In this document: piece after piece, positions 1-7,219 of the stretch
Position numbering within the stretch: the stretch's first letter is position 1
How the letters are laid out: the number at the start of each line of letters is the position of its first letter
Assembly (NCBI GenBank): GCA_021739645.1
Contig: JAIPBL010000019.1
Span: 16,206-80,205 of the forward strand
Reading direction: 5' to 3'
Origin: Saprospiraceae bacterium
GTDB taxonomy: Bacteria; Bacteroidota; Bacteroidia; Chitinophagales; Saprospiraceae
DNA length: 64,000 bases
Translations under genes and position numbers: made by a program
Notes under the pieces: generated by a model
What the model was told of the DNA's origin: nothing
The model's database searches: none
What the model saw: the letters and a program-made list of their open reading frames with translations, nothing else

Positions 1-1633
1 CCGAAGCATAATAAGCATACCGCAGCACCACGTTTTCACTGATGCTCTTGCGGATTTTCGAGGCAGCTTGAATGGCCTTCTGGTAGTGCGCCCCTTCCAT
101 TTCCAGACCCACCGCCCGCCACGACGAGCGAAGGAAGTACCGCAAAATGTCCTTGTTCTGCAAGCTGGTGCCGAGTACGGTAATCATCGTACCTGCTTCT
201 ACTCGAAGCCCATTGCCCTCGAAGTCTTCCTTCGTAAAATCATTCACAAAAGGGTAGTTGTCCGCTGTGCCCTCGAACACATGCGCCGTAGGCACCATGA
301 TGTCGCCTTTGCCGCCTTCCAGGATACCCGCCTTGCCCATGAGGGAAATGGAGGCGACCTTAAGTGGAATACGGGACTTGGGACTTGTGACGGCCCCATT
401 CTCCATTTTCAATTCTCCATTTTCAATTTCTTGTTCTCCATTTTCAATTTCAAACGGCTTCAACAACTCATCCATCACCTCATAAGCCTGTTCGCCAAAG
501 GCGTAGTCAATCACGAGCAGCAGCGGTTTTTCGGTGGCTACCAGTGCTGCGTTCCATTTTACTTCCGGGGCAAGCCCTTCTGGCTTAACTTGTTGGGTAT
601 CAATGATTTGAACGGTAATGTTTGTGCCGCTGTGGTCATCTAGTTGGTACATGCCATGCCGTGCGGCGTATTCCTCCACCTGCTGCCGCAGCTCTTGGTT
701 TTCGTCGTGGCTCAGTTCTATTGCAAGGTGTTCCATTGCTCCTCTGGATGACTTGTTGCGAGTAGCTCCGAATGCGTAGAGGCAGTTCATCACGCTGTGC
801 GGGTTGGAACTGATGATATGGATGGGGCGGTCGAGCCAGCCCTTTTTATGCAAGAACTGTTTAATGTTGTCGGCCCAAATACTGCCAAAGATATGGTGTC
901 CGATTTTCTCCCGCAGGGCTGCCGAAAACGTTATTTCCCGGTCATTTTTATCCTGTTCTTCATCGATGGAAAGCCTGCCCATCCAATATACGATGTGGAA
1001 AAGGCTACTGACCCGGCTGGTCAACTCGAACCGTTTCACAGCTGCCAGCGTCTCCTCGAAGGTGCGGCCCAACAATCCACTCAGGTAAGTGCAGGCCACC
1101 TCCCGGTTGATGGGTTCGCCGTGTTTTTCCAATTCCACCACTTGTTCGAGGTTGAGCCAGTCCCGTTTTTTGCGGCCTTTGGGGTCGAGGGCGTTGCGGC
1201 GCACTTTTTCTGCTTCGATGTAGAGGAAAGTCAGGTGCGTTAGGATGTCGTAAATATCCGAGCGGCCATTGGTCAGCTCGACGAACATCTGCTCTTCGTC
1301 AATGCGGTAACAGTTGCGCCTGCGCTTAGGCGGCACGATGGGCGTGAAACCTGACATTTCAAAGCCTTCCTTCGTAATGAGCCGGATATAACGGCACTCT
1401 TCGATGCCTTCCGGCAACCGTTGGAAGATGTAGTGCAAACCCTCCAGTTCCACTCGTTCTGGGTCGCTGAGGTTGCCATAAATCTCTGGCTGAAGTACCA
1501 TCAGCGCCTCAATCATGGCCTCCCCGCTCACCCCCAGCGGCTTGTACCCGCCCCGGATAAACAGGTGCCGCATGGAAATGTACAGTTGCTGAATGGCTGC
1601 CCGGGATTCTTGGGCTCTGGTTCTTTCTGTCAT
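1..1633 (-). CDS. Conserved Bacteroidota protein, phosphorylase-like C-terminal motif (C-terminus outside window)
   Basis: An open frame reads from the ATG at 1633 leftward through the window edge, giving about 544 residues without a stop. The N-terminus (MTERTRAQESRAAIQQLYIS) and the segment KPLGVSGEAM look like a conserved Bacteroidota family that I would match to DUF6909; this comes from memory and was not searched. Near residues 507-519 the motif GLEMEGAHYQKA resembles the substrate-binding EMEG segment of nucleoside phosphorylases, so a nucleoside or nucleotide phosphorylase-type fold in the C-terminal half is a reasonable inference. Residues about 395-420 are a low-complexity insertion made of EIENG-type repeats, encoded by short AT-rich repeats. 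The 5' end overlaps the toxin reading frame upstream by 125 bp in another frame. Function is unknown. Confidence 0.75.
   Translation of the reverse strand, partial: MTERTRAQESRAAIQQLYISMRHLFIRGGYKPLGVSGEAMIEALMVLQPEIYGNLSDPERVELEGLHYIFQRLPEGIEECRYIRLITKEGFEMSGFTPIVPPKRRRNCYRIDEEQMFVELTNGRSDIYDILTHLTFLYIEAEKVRRNALDPKGRKKRDWLNLEQVVELEKHGEPINREVACTYLSGLLGRTFEETLAAVKRFELTSRVSSLFHIVYWMGRLSIDEEQDKNDREITFSAALREKIGHHIFGSIWADNIKQFLHKKGWLDRPIHIISSNPHSVMNCLYAFGATRNKSSRGAMEHLAIELSHDENQELRQQVEEYAARHGMYQLDDHSGTNITVQIIDTQQVKPEGLAPEVKWNAALVATEKPLLLVIDYAFGEQAYEVMDELLKPFEIENGEQEIENGELKMENGAVTSPKSRIPLKVASISLMGKAGILEGGKGDIMVPTAHVFEGTADNYPFVNDFTKEDFEGNGLRVEAGTMITVLGTSLQNKDILRYFLRSSWRAVGLEMEGAHYQKAIQAASKIRKSISENVVLRYAYYAS
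373..448. repeat. Short AT-rich direct repeats inserted in frame in the CDS
   Basis: Three 14-bp units TTCTCCATTTTCAA lie at 399-412, 413-426 and 434-447, preceded by a doubled GGGACTTG at 373-387. Read on the minus strand they stay in frame and encode about 26 residues rich in EIENGE. Comparable AATT-rich short repeats sit between genes elsewhere in the window, for example at 50015-50100 and 6635-6660. Confidence 0.8.
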
Positions 1634-1922
1634 TTTGCTGCATTAATAGGTGTTCTGCCCTGTTGTCAAGTACCGCAATAATGAAAATCATGCGGCCTCT
1701 TATTTCATAAAGCATCGAAATATGCTTGGTAACAACACAACGGCGATAGCGAGGGATTTTTTCTGAGCGAGGGCAAATATGGCTGAACCTGGTAAGCGAA
1801 TCGGTTAACTTTTCGATTTTTTCATCCGTTGCAATGGCGGCATCAAGCGAAACGGACATGATACTATCAAGCAGTTCGGCATAAGTGTCTTTCCCGTATT
1901 CTGTCCATTCAACCTGATACAT
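1509..1922 (-). CDS. ParE/RelE-family toxin with an unusual C-terminal extension
   Basis: 137 residues. The first ~94 match the ParE/RelE toxin layout: an N-terminal strand (MYQVEWTEYGKDTYAELLDS), a helical hairpin, then SEKIPRYRRCVVTKHISMLYEI and a closing strand IFIIAVLDNR. Such toxins usually cleave translating mRNA or poison gyrase; which applies here cannot be told. It starts 10 bp after the antitoxin stop, so the two are co-transcribed. Family members normally end shortly after the DNR motif. Here no stop is met, and the frame continues for about 43 residues (RKNQSPRIPGSHSATVHFHA...) inside the first 125 bp of the next gene. The extension has no family resemblance and may reflect loss of the original stop codon. 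Confidence 0.8.
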   Translation of the reverse strand: MYQVEWTEYGKDTYAELLDSIMSVSLDAAIATDEKIEKLTDSLTRFSHICPRSEKIPRYRRCVVTKHISMLYEIRGRMIFIIAVLDNRAEHLLMQQNDRKNQSPRIPGSHSATVHFHAAPVYPGRVQAAGGERGGHD

Positions 1923-1932
1923 GGCGGGGATT

Positions 1933-2178
1933 TTATGGCCTTCTTAAGCGTTGTTTAATCTCCTCACGGACAGTGGCATTGGGGACAACCTTGCCTTCAT
2001 CAATCTGCGCTGCGCTTTTATGGACAAAGTTCTTTTGGGTCTCCGTCAACTCATCCCACCAATCGTCCTTTTCCCGCAGCTTGAAGGCGTAATCTGCCAG
2101 TTTTTTCAGAAAAGCAGTGTTGCTTTTATTTTCCAGAATAAGCTGAATGAGGTCTATTGGCAATTCAATGTCTTTCAT
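1933..2178 (-). CDS. Type II antitoxin (partner of the ParE/RelE-type toxin)
   Basis: 81 residues, rich in charged helices. The segment DWWDELTETQKNFVHKSAAQ followed by DEGKVVPNATVREEIKQRL is the form seen in small antitoxins next to RelE/ParE toxins: an N-terminal dimerising or DNA-binding part and a C-terminal toxin-wrapping tail. It is the first gene of the pair, 10 bp before the toxin. A near-consensus promoter and a perfect 12-bp palindrome lie directly before its start codon, in line with the autorepression known for such antitoxins. The assignment rests on size, order and the DWWDELT motif. Confidence 0.8.
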   Translation of the reverse strand: MKDIELPIDLIQLILENKSNTAFLKKLADYAFKLREKDDWWDELTETQKNFVHKSAAQIDEGKVVPNATVREEIKQRLRRP

Positions 2179-2190
2179 AAAACATGTTTT
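2179..2190. promoter_or_regulatory. Palindromic operator candidate of the toxin-antitoxin operon
   Basis: The perfect 12-bp palindrome AAAACATGTTTT abuts the antitoxin start codon and lies where transcription should begin from the adjacent promoter. A bound antitoxin dimer or toxin-antitoxin complex there would block transcription. The function is inferred from position and symmetry. Confidence 0.5.
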
Positions 2191-2192
2191 TA

Positions 2193-2223
2193 CAAACTTA
2201 CGTCAATTTGCAGCGTGGCTCAA
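2193..2223 (-). promoter_or_regulatory. Bacteroidota-type promoter of the toxin-antitoxin operon
   Basis: On the minus strand TTG (2223-2221), 20 nt, then TAAGTTTG (2200-2193) fit the TTG-N~20-TAnnTTTG consensus exactly. The expected start of transcription is only about 8-10 nt before the antitoxin ATG, so the leader would be very short. Confidence 0.65.
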
Positions 2224-2233
2224 AAGTTTTGGT

Positions 2234-3007
2234 TCAAACATTTTCAAACAACCTCGCCAACCGGTGCGCATGTTCGTCATACGCAGCTTCGAAGAGTTCG
2301 GTTGCCCGCTCCGTTCCAACGATGGCCCCAGCCGTCAGCACCTTCGGCGGTTGTCCGGCGGCGGTGAGCAGCTTCGCAATTTCCGCCTTCATGCAATTGA
2401 TGAGCAGCACCCCGCCCACCGTGGAGCCGGGCGCCACGGGCGTGTCCAGCTCTGGCACATACACCATCGAGTCGCCGATGGGGGCGCCCGTATCCAGCAC
2501 GAGGTCTGCGAAGTCGGTGAGCTTTTTTCCGTCCGGGCGCTTGCTGGTGCTGGCGTCCAAGTGCGCTTGACTGACCAGCGCCACGACCTTGATTCCTTTT
2601 TGCTGAAAGCCCTCCGCCATTTCAATCGGTACCACGTTGCAGCCGCTGGATGAGACGACGAGCGCCGTGTCCACAGGCTTCAGGTCAAAATTTCGGAGGA
2701 TGCGTCCGGCCAGCCCCGACACGTTTTCGAGGAACATGGCCTGCCGCTGCCCGTTTGCCCCCACGACGGGGTTGTGAAACGTTAGCGACAACTCCACGAT
2801 GGGGTTGAAGCCGGGGAAACTGCCGTACCTCGGCCACATTTCCTCCACCATGATTCGACTGTGCCCACTTCCGAACACATGCACCATGCGCCCAGCGAGA
2901 ATGGTCTCGGCGAACCATTGAGCAGCTTGACGGATTTTGACTTCTTGCTGCGCAACGGTGTGGAGTATTTGCTCACTTTTTTGGAGATAGTCTTGAATCA
3001 CGTTCAT
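2234..3007 (-). CDS. SIS-domain sugar-phosphate isomerase-like protein
   Basis: 257 residues, the usual length for the UPF0309/sugar isomerase domain family. The first SIS strand-loop is visible as MVHVFGSGHSRIMVEEMWPR, and a second phosphosugar-binding loop as TALVVSSSGCNVVPIEMAE. These serine-rich loops bind phosphosugars in known SIS proteins. It lies 30 bp after a ROK sugar kinase in the same direction, so the two probably work on the same (amino)sugar, the kinase making the phosphosugar and this protein isomerising or sensing it (inference). The chosen start is the last ATG of a four-fold AAATG tandem repeat; the three earlier ATGs each open a two-codon frame closed by TGA. Confidence 0.8.
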   Translation of the reverse strand: MNVIQDYLQKSEQILHTVAQQEVKIRQAAQWFAETILAGRMVHVFGSGHSRIMVEEMWPRYGSFPGFNPIVELSLTFHNPVVGANGQRQAMFLENVSGLAGRILRNFDLKPVDTALVVSSSGCNVVPIEMAEGFQQKGIKVVALVSQAHLDASTSKRPDGKKLTDFADLVLDTGAPIGDSMVYVPELDTPVAPGSTVGGVLLINCMKAEIAKLLTAAGQPPKVLTAGAIVGTERATELFEAAYDEHAHRLARLFENV

Positions 3008-3024
3008 TTCATTTCATTTCATTT
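3005..3024 (-). repeat. Pentanucleotide tandem repeat at the SIS gene start
   Basis: Four exact CATTT units on the plus strand (AAATG on the coding strand). The last unit contains the start codon. The three upstream units each create ATG-AAA-TGA, overlapping stop and start codons directly before the true start. Confidence 0.85.
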
Positions 3025-3037
3025 TAAACTGTTTTGC

Positions 3038-3943
3038 TCACCCTCTCACCCTCTGCTGCGCAAACGCCGCCGCCCCCATCGCCCCAGCAAACTCCCCAAA
3101 TTTGGCCAAAACAATGGGCACCTGTTTGCCGCCCGGCCGCCACTCGTACAAATCCACGAAGCTTTGCAGCGGCTGGAACAGCGCCTCGCCCGCCTTCGTG
3201 ATGCCGCCGCCCAGCACGACCACCTCCGGTGAGAGCAGGTTGGTCAGCGAACAGATACTGACGGCCAGTTTTTGCACCGAATCCAACCAGAGCCAAGTGC
3301 CGAAATGGTCGCCACGCTGGTAGGCGGCCACCAGTTCGTAGGTGTTCTGGAAGCGGCCATGCGAGCGCCGACCGACCGACTCGTTCCCGATATGTTCCTC
3401 AATGGCGCCGGGCATCCCCGTGGCGTCCCGGTGCACATCGTTGGCGTTGACGGTTGTGTGGGCCACGTGCCCGGCCAATTGGTAGTGGCCTTGGTACAGC
3501 TCCCCACCGATGAGGATGCCGCCGCCGACGCCCGTGCCGAGCGTGAGCAGCACGGCGTGTTGGTAGCCTTTGGCTGCGCCAAAACGGGCCTCGGAAACGA
3601 GGGCGGCGTGCCCGTCGTTGAGCACCCAGACCCGCTCCCCGAAGAACGATGACCAGTCGAAGCCCTCCAGCCCGAACAGCCTGCCGGGCATGCAGGTGAT
3701 GGCCGAATTGTTGGCATTAGCGAGGCCGGGAGCGGAAATGCCGACGGCCAGTTTTTGTCCTCCGAACTCTTTTTTCAGTTCGTGAAAAACATCCCGCACG
3801 GCGTTTTTCCAGACCCATTCATCTTCGGCTTGGTAGTGCTGCCCCGTGCTGCGGGTGGACTGGTGGAGGCAATGGCCCGTCTGGTCAATGACCACGGTTT
3901 TGATGTTGGTGCCGCCGATGTCGAGGCCGATGGAAAGGGTCAT
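3038..3943 (-). CDS. ROK-family sugar kinase lacking the zinc-site cysteines
   Basis: 301 residues, normal for ROK kinases. The ATP-binding phosphate-1 motif is LDIGGTN (residues 7-13). VLNDGHAA carries the likely catalytic Asp, and TLGTGVGGGILIGGELYQG is the second phosphate motif. In classical ROK kinases a GEIGH histidine plus CxCGxxGC cysteines bind structural zinc; here the region reads LAGHVAHTTV followed by GMPGAIEEHIGN with no cysteine. The protein is therefore a zinc-less or altered-zinc ROK member, and substrate (glucose, GlcNAc or other) cannot be named. It is transcribed with the SIS gene 30 bp downstream. Its last codons (RVRG-stop) lie in a GAGAGGGTGA-type short repeat also found near 31.8 kb. 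Confidence 0.85.
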   Translation of the reverse strand: MTLSIGLDIGGTNIKTVVIDQTGHCLHQSTRSTGQHYQAEDEWVWKNAVRDVFHELKKEFGGQKLAVGISAPGLANANNSAITCMPGRLFGLEGFDWSSFFGERVWVLNDGHAALVSEARFGAAKGYQHAVLLTLGTGVGGGILIGGELYQGHYQLAGHVAHTTVNANDVHRDATGMPGAIEEHIGNESVGRRSHGRFQNTYELVAAYQRGDHFGTWLWLDSVQKLAVSICSLTNLLSPEVVVLGGGITKAGEALFQPLQSFVDLYEWRPGGKQVPIVLAKFGEFAGAMGAAAFAQQRVRG

Positions 3944-3980
3944 GAAATCGAGAAATTAAGAATTAGCGATAGGTTATTTA

Positions 3981-4183
3981 TACGAATTAGGGGTTGAAAA
4001 GTGCCGTTAGGCACGAAATATCGGTAGTAAATGATTGAAAAACGGGTCTGCGTGCCGTAGGTACGCAACTTTTGCCGCTGGTTGTTGCGTACCTACGGCA
4101 CGCAGCGTCTGCTTCTGGCAATATCCTACCGACATTATGTGCCTAACGGCACAATTAACCGCATTTCAACGCCTAATTCGCAT
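3981..4183. repeat. Palindromic MITE-like element, copy A
   Basis: About 203 bp between a ROK kinase start and a GT-C-like gene end. The ends are inverted (CGAATTAGGGGTTGAAA against its complement ending CTAATTCG). Arms GTGCCGTTAGGCAC (4001-4014) and GTGCCTAACGGCAC (4139-4152) are complementary. The centre is a perfect 22-bp inverted repeat, 4048-4069 with 4084-4105. Related copies lie at 13743-14005 and 55858-56057. No convincing target duplication was found for this copy; only ATTTA is shared on both flanks. It codes for nothing recognisable. It also occupies most of this 288-bp intergenic gap. Confidence 0.85.
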
Positions 4184-4231
4184 CATTTACCTTTATTGAG
4201 CAGACTGGAAGAATATCGATGCTATTTGGGC

Positions 4232-5734
4232 TTAGCCACCTGGGTTTTGCTTTCTCCGAAACAAGGCTCGCTGCCCCGGTTCCAACACCCAAACCATCTC
4301 ATATCGGTCGGAAAACTGGTGGAAATTTTTCGTTTCACCGTAAAAAAATTCATAGTTGTCCGTTGGTTTGGGGGTTTCCAGCCATATCATTTCCGGTTGC
4401 ACATATTTTGCATACCTGCCATTGTTGCTTTGGATGTGAAATTTCAGGGAAAGAGAGAACAGCCAGTAGCTGTCGAAGCTGATGGGTTCGGTGCGGGCTT
4501 CCTGGATATAGAGGTTCTTGAGGTAGTCGAGTATGACGAAGCTGTCCCGGTCGAACCACCACTCTCGGCTCTGGCTCAGGTTGAATGCCCGAATCGGGAT
4601 GATGGCAGAGGCAAGTGCCATTGCCAATAAAAGTGGCCTTAAATAGCGGCGTGCGGCGGTGCCCACCAGCCATTGGCCGGTAGCGTAGAACGAGATGACC
4701 AGCAGCGGGTAGAAAAAAAGGCAAGACCGGGCCGGCAACCAAGCGGCATCGGTAAGCAGGGTCATGGCCAGGTTCACGGCCACCGTGCCGGGGAGCAGTG
4801 CGTTGAGCAGCAGGTTGGGCGTCCATCGGAAATGGTTGGTGGCCCAACGGACAAGGAAGATGATAGCGGCAGCTCCCAAAAATATGGACAAAAGAATGCT
4901 TGCAACCTCAACCGTGTGGGCACCGAGCAGCCCCTTCCCGTAAAAAAAATGGCGGATGGAACTCCGGACCGTGTCTTCGAAAAAGCCCGTCACACCAAAC
5001 TTCTCGAATTCCTTGTTGCCCAACATCCGAATTACCGGCAGGTACGTCAACCCCAACAACAGCAAATGGGAGCTGAAAAAGGCGAGCCACCACCGCCAGT
5101 TTCTCCTGGCATTTTGCCAAAGGAAAAGGAAAAAAACGGCGGAAAGGCAGCAATAAAAATTCAGCAGGGTGAAACTCGCTGCCACCGCCAGCCATGCCGA
5201 CATTAGTGAAAGGAGGAAGGCCTTCCCTGTTTGTTTTTCAAAAAAGCGAAAAGCATGGCAGATGGAAAAGGCCATAAGCCCGATGGACATGCCGTAACCA
5301 CGGCCAATGGAGAAAAACTCAGCCAGGTAGGGGTTTGCCAACCACACGAACAACCCGGCCACCCGGGTTATTGGGTGGCTGAAAAGCCGCCGAACCAGCC
5401 ATACACCTGCGCCCGCAAACAATGCCCCAGCCAGCAAATTGCCCAGCCGGGCACTCAGCAGGTTTGACCCAAAAATGCCAGTTAAGAATTTGATAGTCAA
5501 GGTGTTAAGGATGTGGTTGTTGGCACTTGGCTCAGGGTAGTCGTAAGTCAGTATTGCCCAAATATCCTTAGGGACGTAGTAGAGGATGCTGAACGACTCA
5601 TCAATGGTGGCCGGAATGAGGAAGGCACGGAGCGTCAGGTAGGCCACGTAGGCTGTAGCCAAAAAAAGCAGCGCACAATCCGAAGTACGGATGGGGCGAA
5701 GGACAAATTCACGGAGTTCTTTGATTCCTGTCAT
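4232..5734 (-). CDS. Multi-pass membrane protein, GT-C glycosyltransferase-like
   Basis: 500 residues with about ten hydrophobic helices. After the first helix comes the acidic loop IPATIDESFS, and further on SANNHILNTLTIKF, the pattern of the first periplasmic loop and following segment in PMT/ArnT-type GT-C glycosyltransferases, where an Asp-Glu pair binds metal and donor lipid phosphate. The C-terminal ~100 residues form a soluble part. A transfer of sugar from polyprenyl-phosphate donors to a lipid or protein is therefore likely but the acceptor is unknown. The gene follows an SDR oxidoreductase by 13 bp on the same strand, so the two are probably one transcript. Confidence 0.65.
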   Translation of the reverse strand: MTGIKELREFVLRPIRTSDCALLFLATAYVAYLTLRAFLIPATIDESFSILYYVPKDIWAILTYDYPEPSANNHILNTLTIKFLTGIFGSNLLSARLGNLLAGALFAGAGVWLVRRLFSHPITRVAGLFVWLANPYLAEFFSIGRGYGMSIGLMAFSICHAFRFFEKQTGKAFLLSLMSAWLAVAASFTLLNFYCCLSAVFFLFLWQNARRNWRWWLAFFSSHLLLLGLTYLPVIRMLGNKEFEKFGVTGFFEDTVRSSIRHFFYGKGLLGAHTVEVASILLSIFLGAAAIIFLVRWATNHFRWTPNLLLNALLPGTVAVNLAMTLLTDAAWLPARSCLFFYPLLVISFYATGQWLVGTAARRYLRPLLLAMALASAIIPIRAFNLSQSREWWFDRDSFVILDYLKNLYIQEARTEPISFDSYWLFSLSLKFHIQSNNGRYAKYVQPEMIWLETPKPTDNYEFFYGETKNFHQFSDRYEMVWVLEPGQRALFRRKQNPGG

Positions 5735-5747
5735 GCTGTTTTTTTTG

Positions 5748-6539
5748 TCAGTTCACTTTCCACCCTCCATCCACCGCCACCACCTGCCCGGTGATGAACC
5801 CAGCGGCGTCCGAGAGCAGCAGCGAGGCCAGGCCGTCCAAGTCGTGGGGCTGTCCGGCACGACCACCATCAAGGGGTTGGCGCTGGCGGACGTATTGCAT
5901 GATTTCTTCGTTTTGTACGGCCCGCTGCGCCATGGGCGTTTCGGTCAGGCCGGGGGCGATGACGTTGGCCCGGATGTTTTGCGGAGCGTAAAAAGCGGCA
6001 ATGCTCTTCGTAAAACCTTCGATGGCGGCCTTGGCGGCGGCGTAGGCATGGGTGGCGAAAAATTGCGGAGCAGGTGAAAATGCCAGTGCCGAGCCCATGT
6101 TGAGAATGGCTCCGCCAGTGTTTTGTCCCAAAAAATGCCGCACGGAGGCCCGGTTGGAGAGCATGACAGCGGTGAGGTTGAGTTGGAAGGTTTTTCCCCA
6201 AGCATCGAGCGTCATTTCGTGGAGCGGCCCGTCACCGAACCGCCTGCCGCTGCCGCCTGCCACGTGGTACAGCCCATCGAAGCCGCCAAACCGTTCGATG
6301 CACTTGGCAATGGCTGCTTCTGCCTGCCCCTCCTCGGTGGCATCGCCCGTGAGTACATGTGCGTTTCTCCCCAAAATTTCTATTGCTCGGATGGAGGTCA
6401 CCTTGTCCAGCCCCAGCGCAACGACCGCTGCGCCCTGCCGCTGGAAGGCTTGGGCTGCCGACAACCCGATGCCAGATGTGCCGCCGATGATGACTATTTT
6501 TTTGGTTGATAGCAATGTTCCCCAGTTTTGAATGGTCAA
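5748..6539 (-). CDS. Short-chain dehydrogenase/reductase (classical SDR)
   Basis: 263 residues. The cofactor loop is VIIGGTSGIGLSAAQAF (TGxxxGIG type, first residue GG), the stabilising motif appears as LYHVAGGSG in place of NNAG, and the active site is NMGSALAFSPAPQFFATHAYAAAKAA, giving the catalytic Ser, Tyr and Lys (YxxxK). The end VDGGWKVN is typical of the family. The substrate cannot be predicted from sequence. It is the first gene of a probable pair with the GT-C-like membrane protein 13 bp downstream, and its upstream region contains the terminator of the preceding lipoprotein gene. Confidence 0.85.
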   Translation of the reverse strand: MTIQNWGTLLSTKKIVIIGGTSGIGLSAAQAFQRQGAAVVALGLDKVTSIRAIEILGRNAHVLTGDATEEGQAEAAIAKCIERFGGFDGLYHVAGGSGRRFGDGPLHEMTLDAWGKTFQLNLTAVMLSNRASVRHFLGQNTGGAILNMGSALAFSPAPQFFATHAYAAAKAAIEGFTKSIAAFYAPQNIRANVIAPGLTETPMAQRAVQNEEIMQYVRQRQPLDGGRAGQPHDLDGLASLLLSDAAGFITGQVVAVDGGWKVN

Positions 6540-6593
6540 AATAACTTGCCGCTTGCGAGTGTTGCGAAGGTAATTTTTTGAAAAATATTTTCA

Positions 6594-6631
6594 ACAAAAA
6601 ACGCCAACCGAGCAGCCTGCTCGGTTGGCGT
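6594..6631 (-). terminator. Rho-independent terminator of the lipoprotein gene
   Basis: Perfect 14-bp stem ACGCCAACCGAGCA (6601-6614) with TGCTCGGTTGGCGT (6618-6631), loop of three bases, followed on the minus strand by six T. Confidence 0.9.
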
Positions 6632-6658
6632 TCCTTTAAATTCCCCAATTCCCCAACC

Positions 6659-7219
6659 TCACTCCACCACGCCCCTGATGTTCCAGTTGACACCTTCCCC
6701 GGTGCGCTCCTGGTAGGTTTTCCAGGCTTGGTCGGAGCCGGAGAAGAGCCAATCGGCATTTGTGTTGCGTGGCCCGGAGTCGCAGCCGATGGACGGCTGT
6801 TGCCCGGCGTGTTCAACGTAAACACTCAGCCAGAGGTCCTCGCCCGTGATTTCGATGGCGGGAGTGACTTTGAAATTGTTCCACTGGCCAGTCGTGATGG
6901 TACTGAGCACGTTGCTTTGGTAAACCTGCGGCCCGGGCGAGTACACGTCACCCTGCTTATAAACCTTGATGATGCAGGCCTGTGGCAAACTACCGACGAA
7001 GACTTGTACCTCCGTCAGTTTCTTGCCCACGTGGTCGGCCATCGAACTGGCGGGGAAACGGACGGCCAATTCGTGCTCACCAGCGGCCAAGAGCGGGCCA
7101 GAGACGTTGCCGTTGTCATATTTCAACGTGGTTGCGCCGGAAGGTGTTGGGTTGTCATCGTCCTTGCAAGCTGTAAAAGAGACGAGGCCAAGCAATAAAA
7201 ACAGGTGCGAAATTTTCAT
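6659..7219 (-). CDS. Small secreted lipoprotein, unknown function
   Basis: 186 residues from the ATG at 7219. An upstream in-frame ATG at 7285 would put 22 residues before the signal peptide and is rejected. MKISHLFLLLGLVSFTAC is a lipoprotein signal with lipobox FTAC, followed by KDDDNP, the acidic tail seen in Bacteroidota surface lipoproteins. The mature part is a beta-rich domain with LTEVQVFVGSLPQACIIKVY and LWLSVYVEHAGQQPSIGCDSG. It resembles the jelly-roll-like domains that follow peptidases and adhesins in this phylum, but no family is certain. It stands alone, with a strong terminator behind it. Confidence 0.7.
   Translation of the reverse strand: MKISHLFLLLGLVSFTACKDDDNPTPSGATTLKYDNGNVSGPLLAAGEHELAVRFPASSMADHVGKKLTEVQVFVGSLPQACIIKVYKQGDVYSPGPQVYQSNVLSTITTGQWNNFKVTPAIEITGEDLWLSVYVEHAGQQPSIGCDSGPRNTNADWLFSGSDQAWKTYQERTGEGVNWNIRGVVE

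Noticed and set aside
3981-4183. Short reading frames within palindromic element copies (also at 55856-56077)
   Set aside because: They run through inverted repeats, show no family resemblance and are not conserved in frame between the copies.
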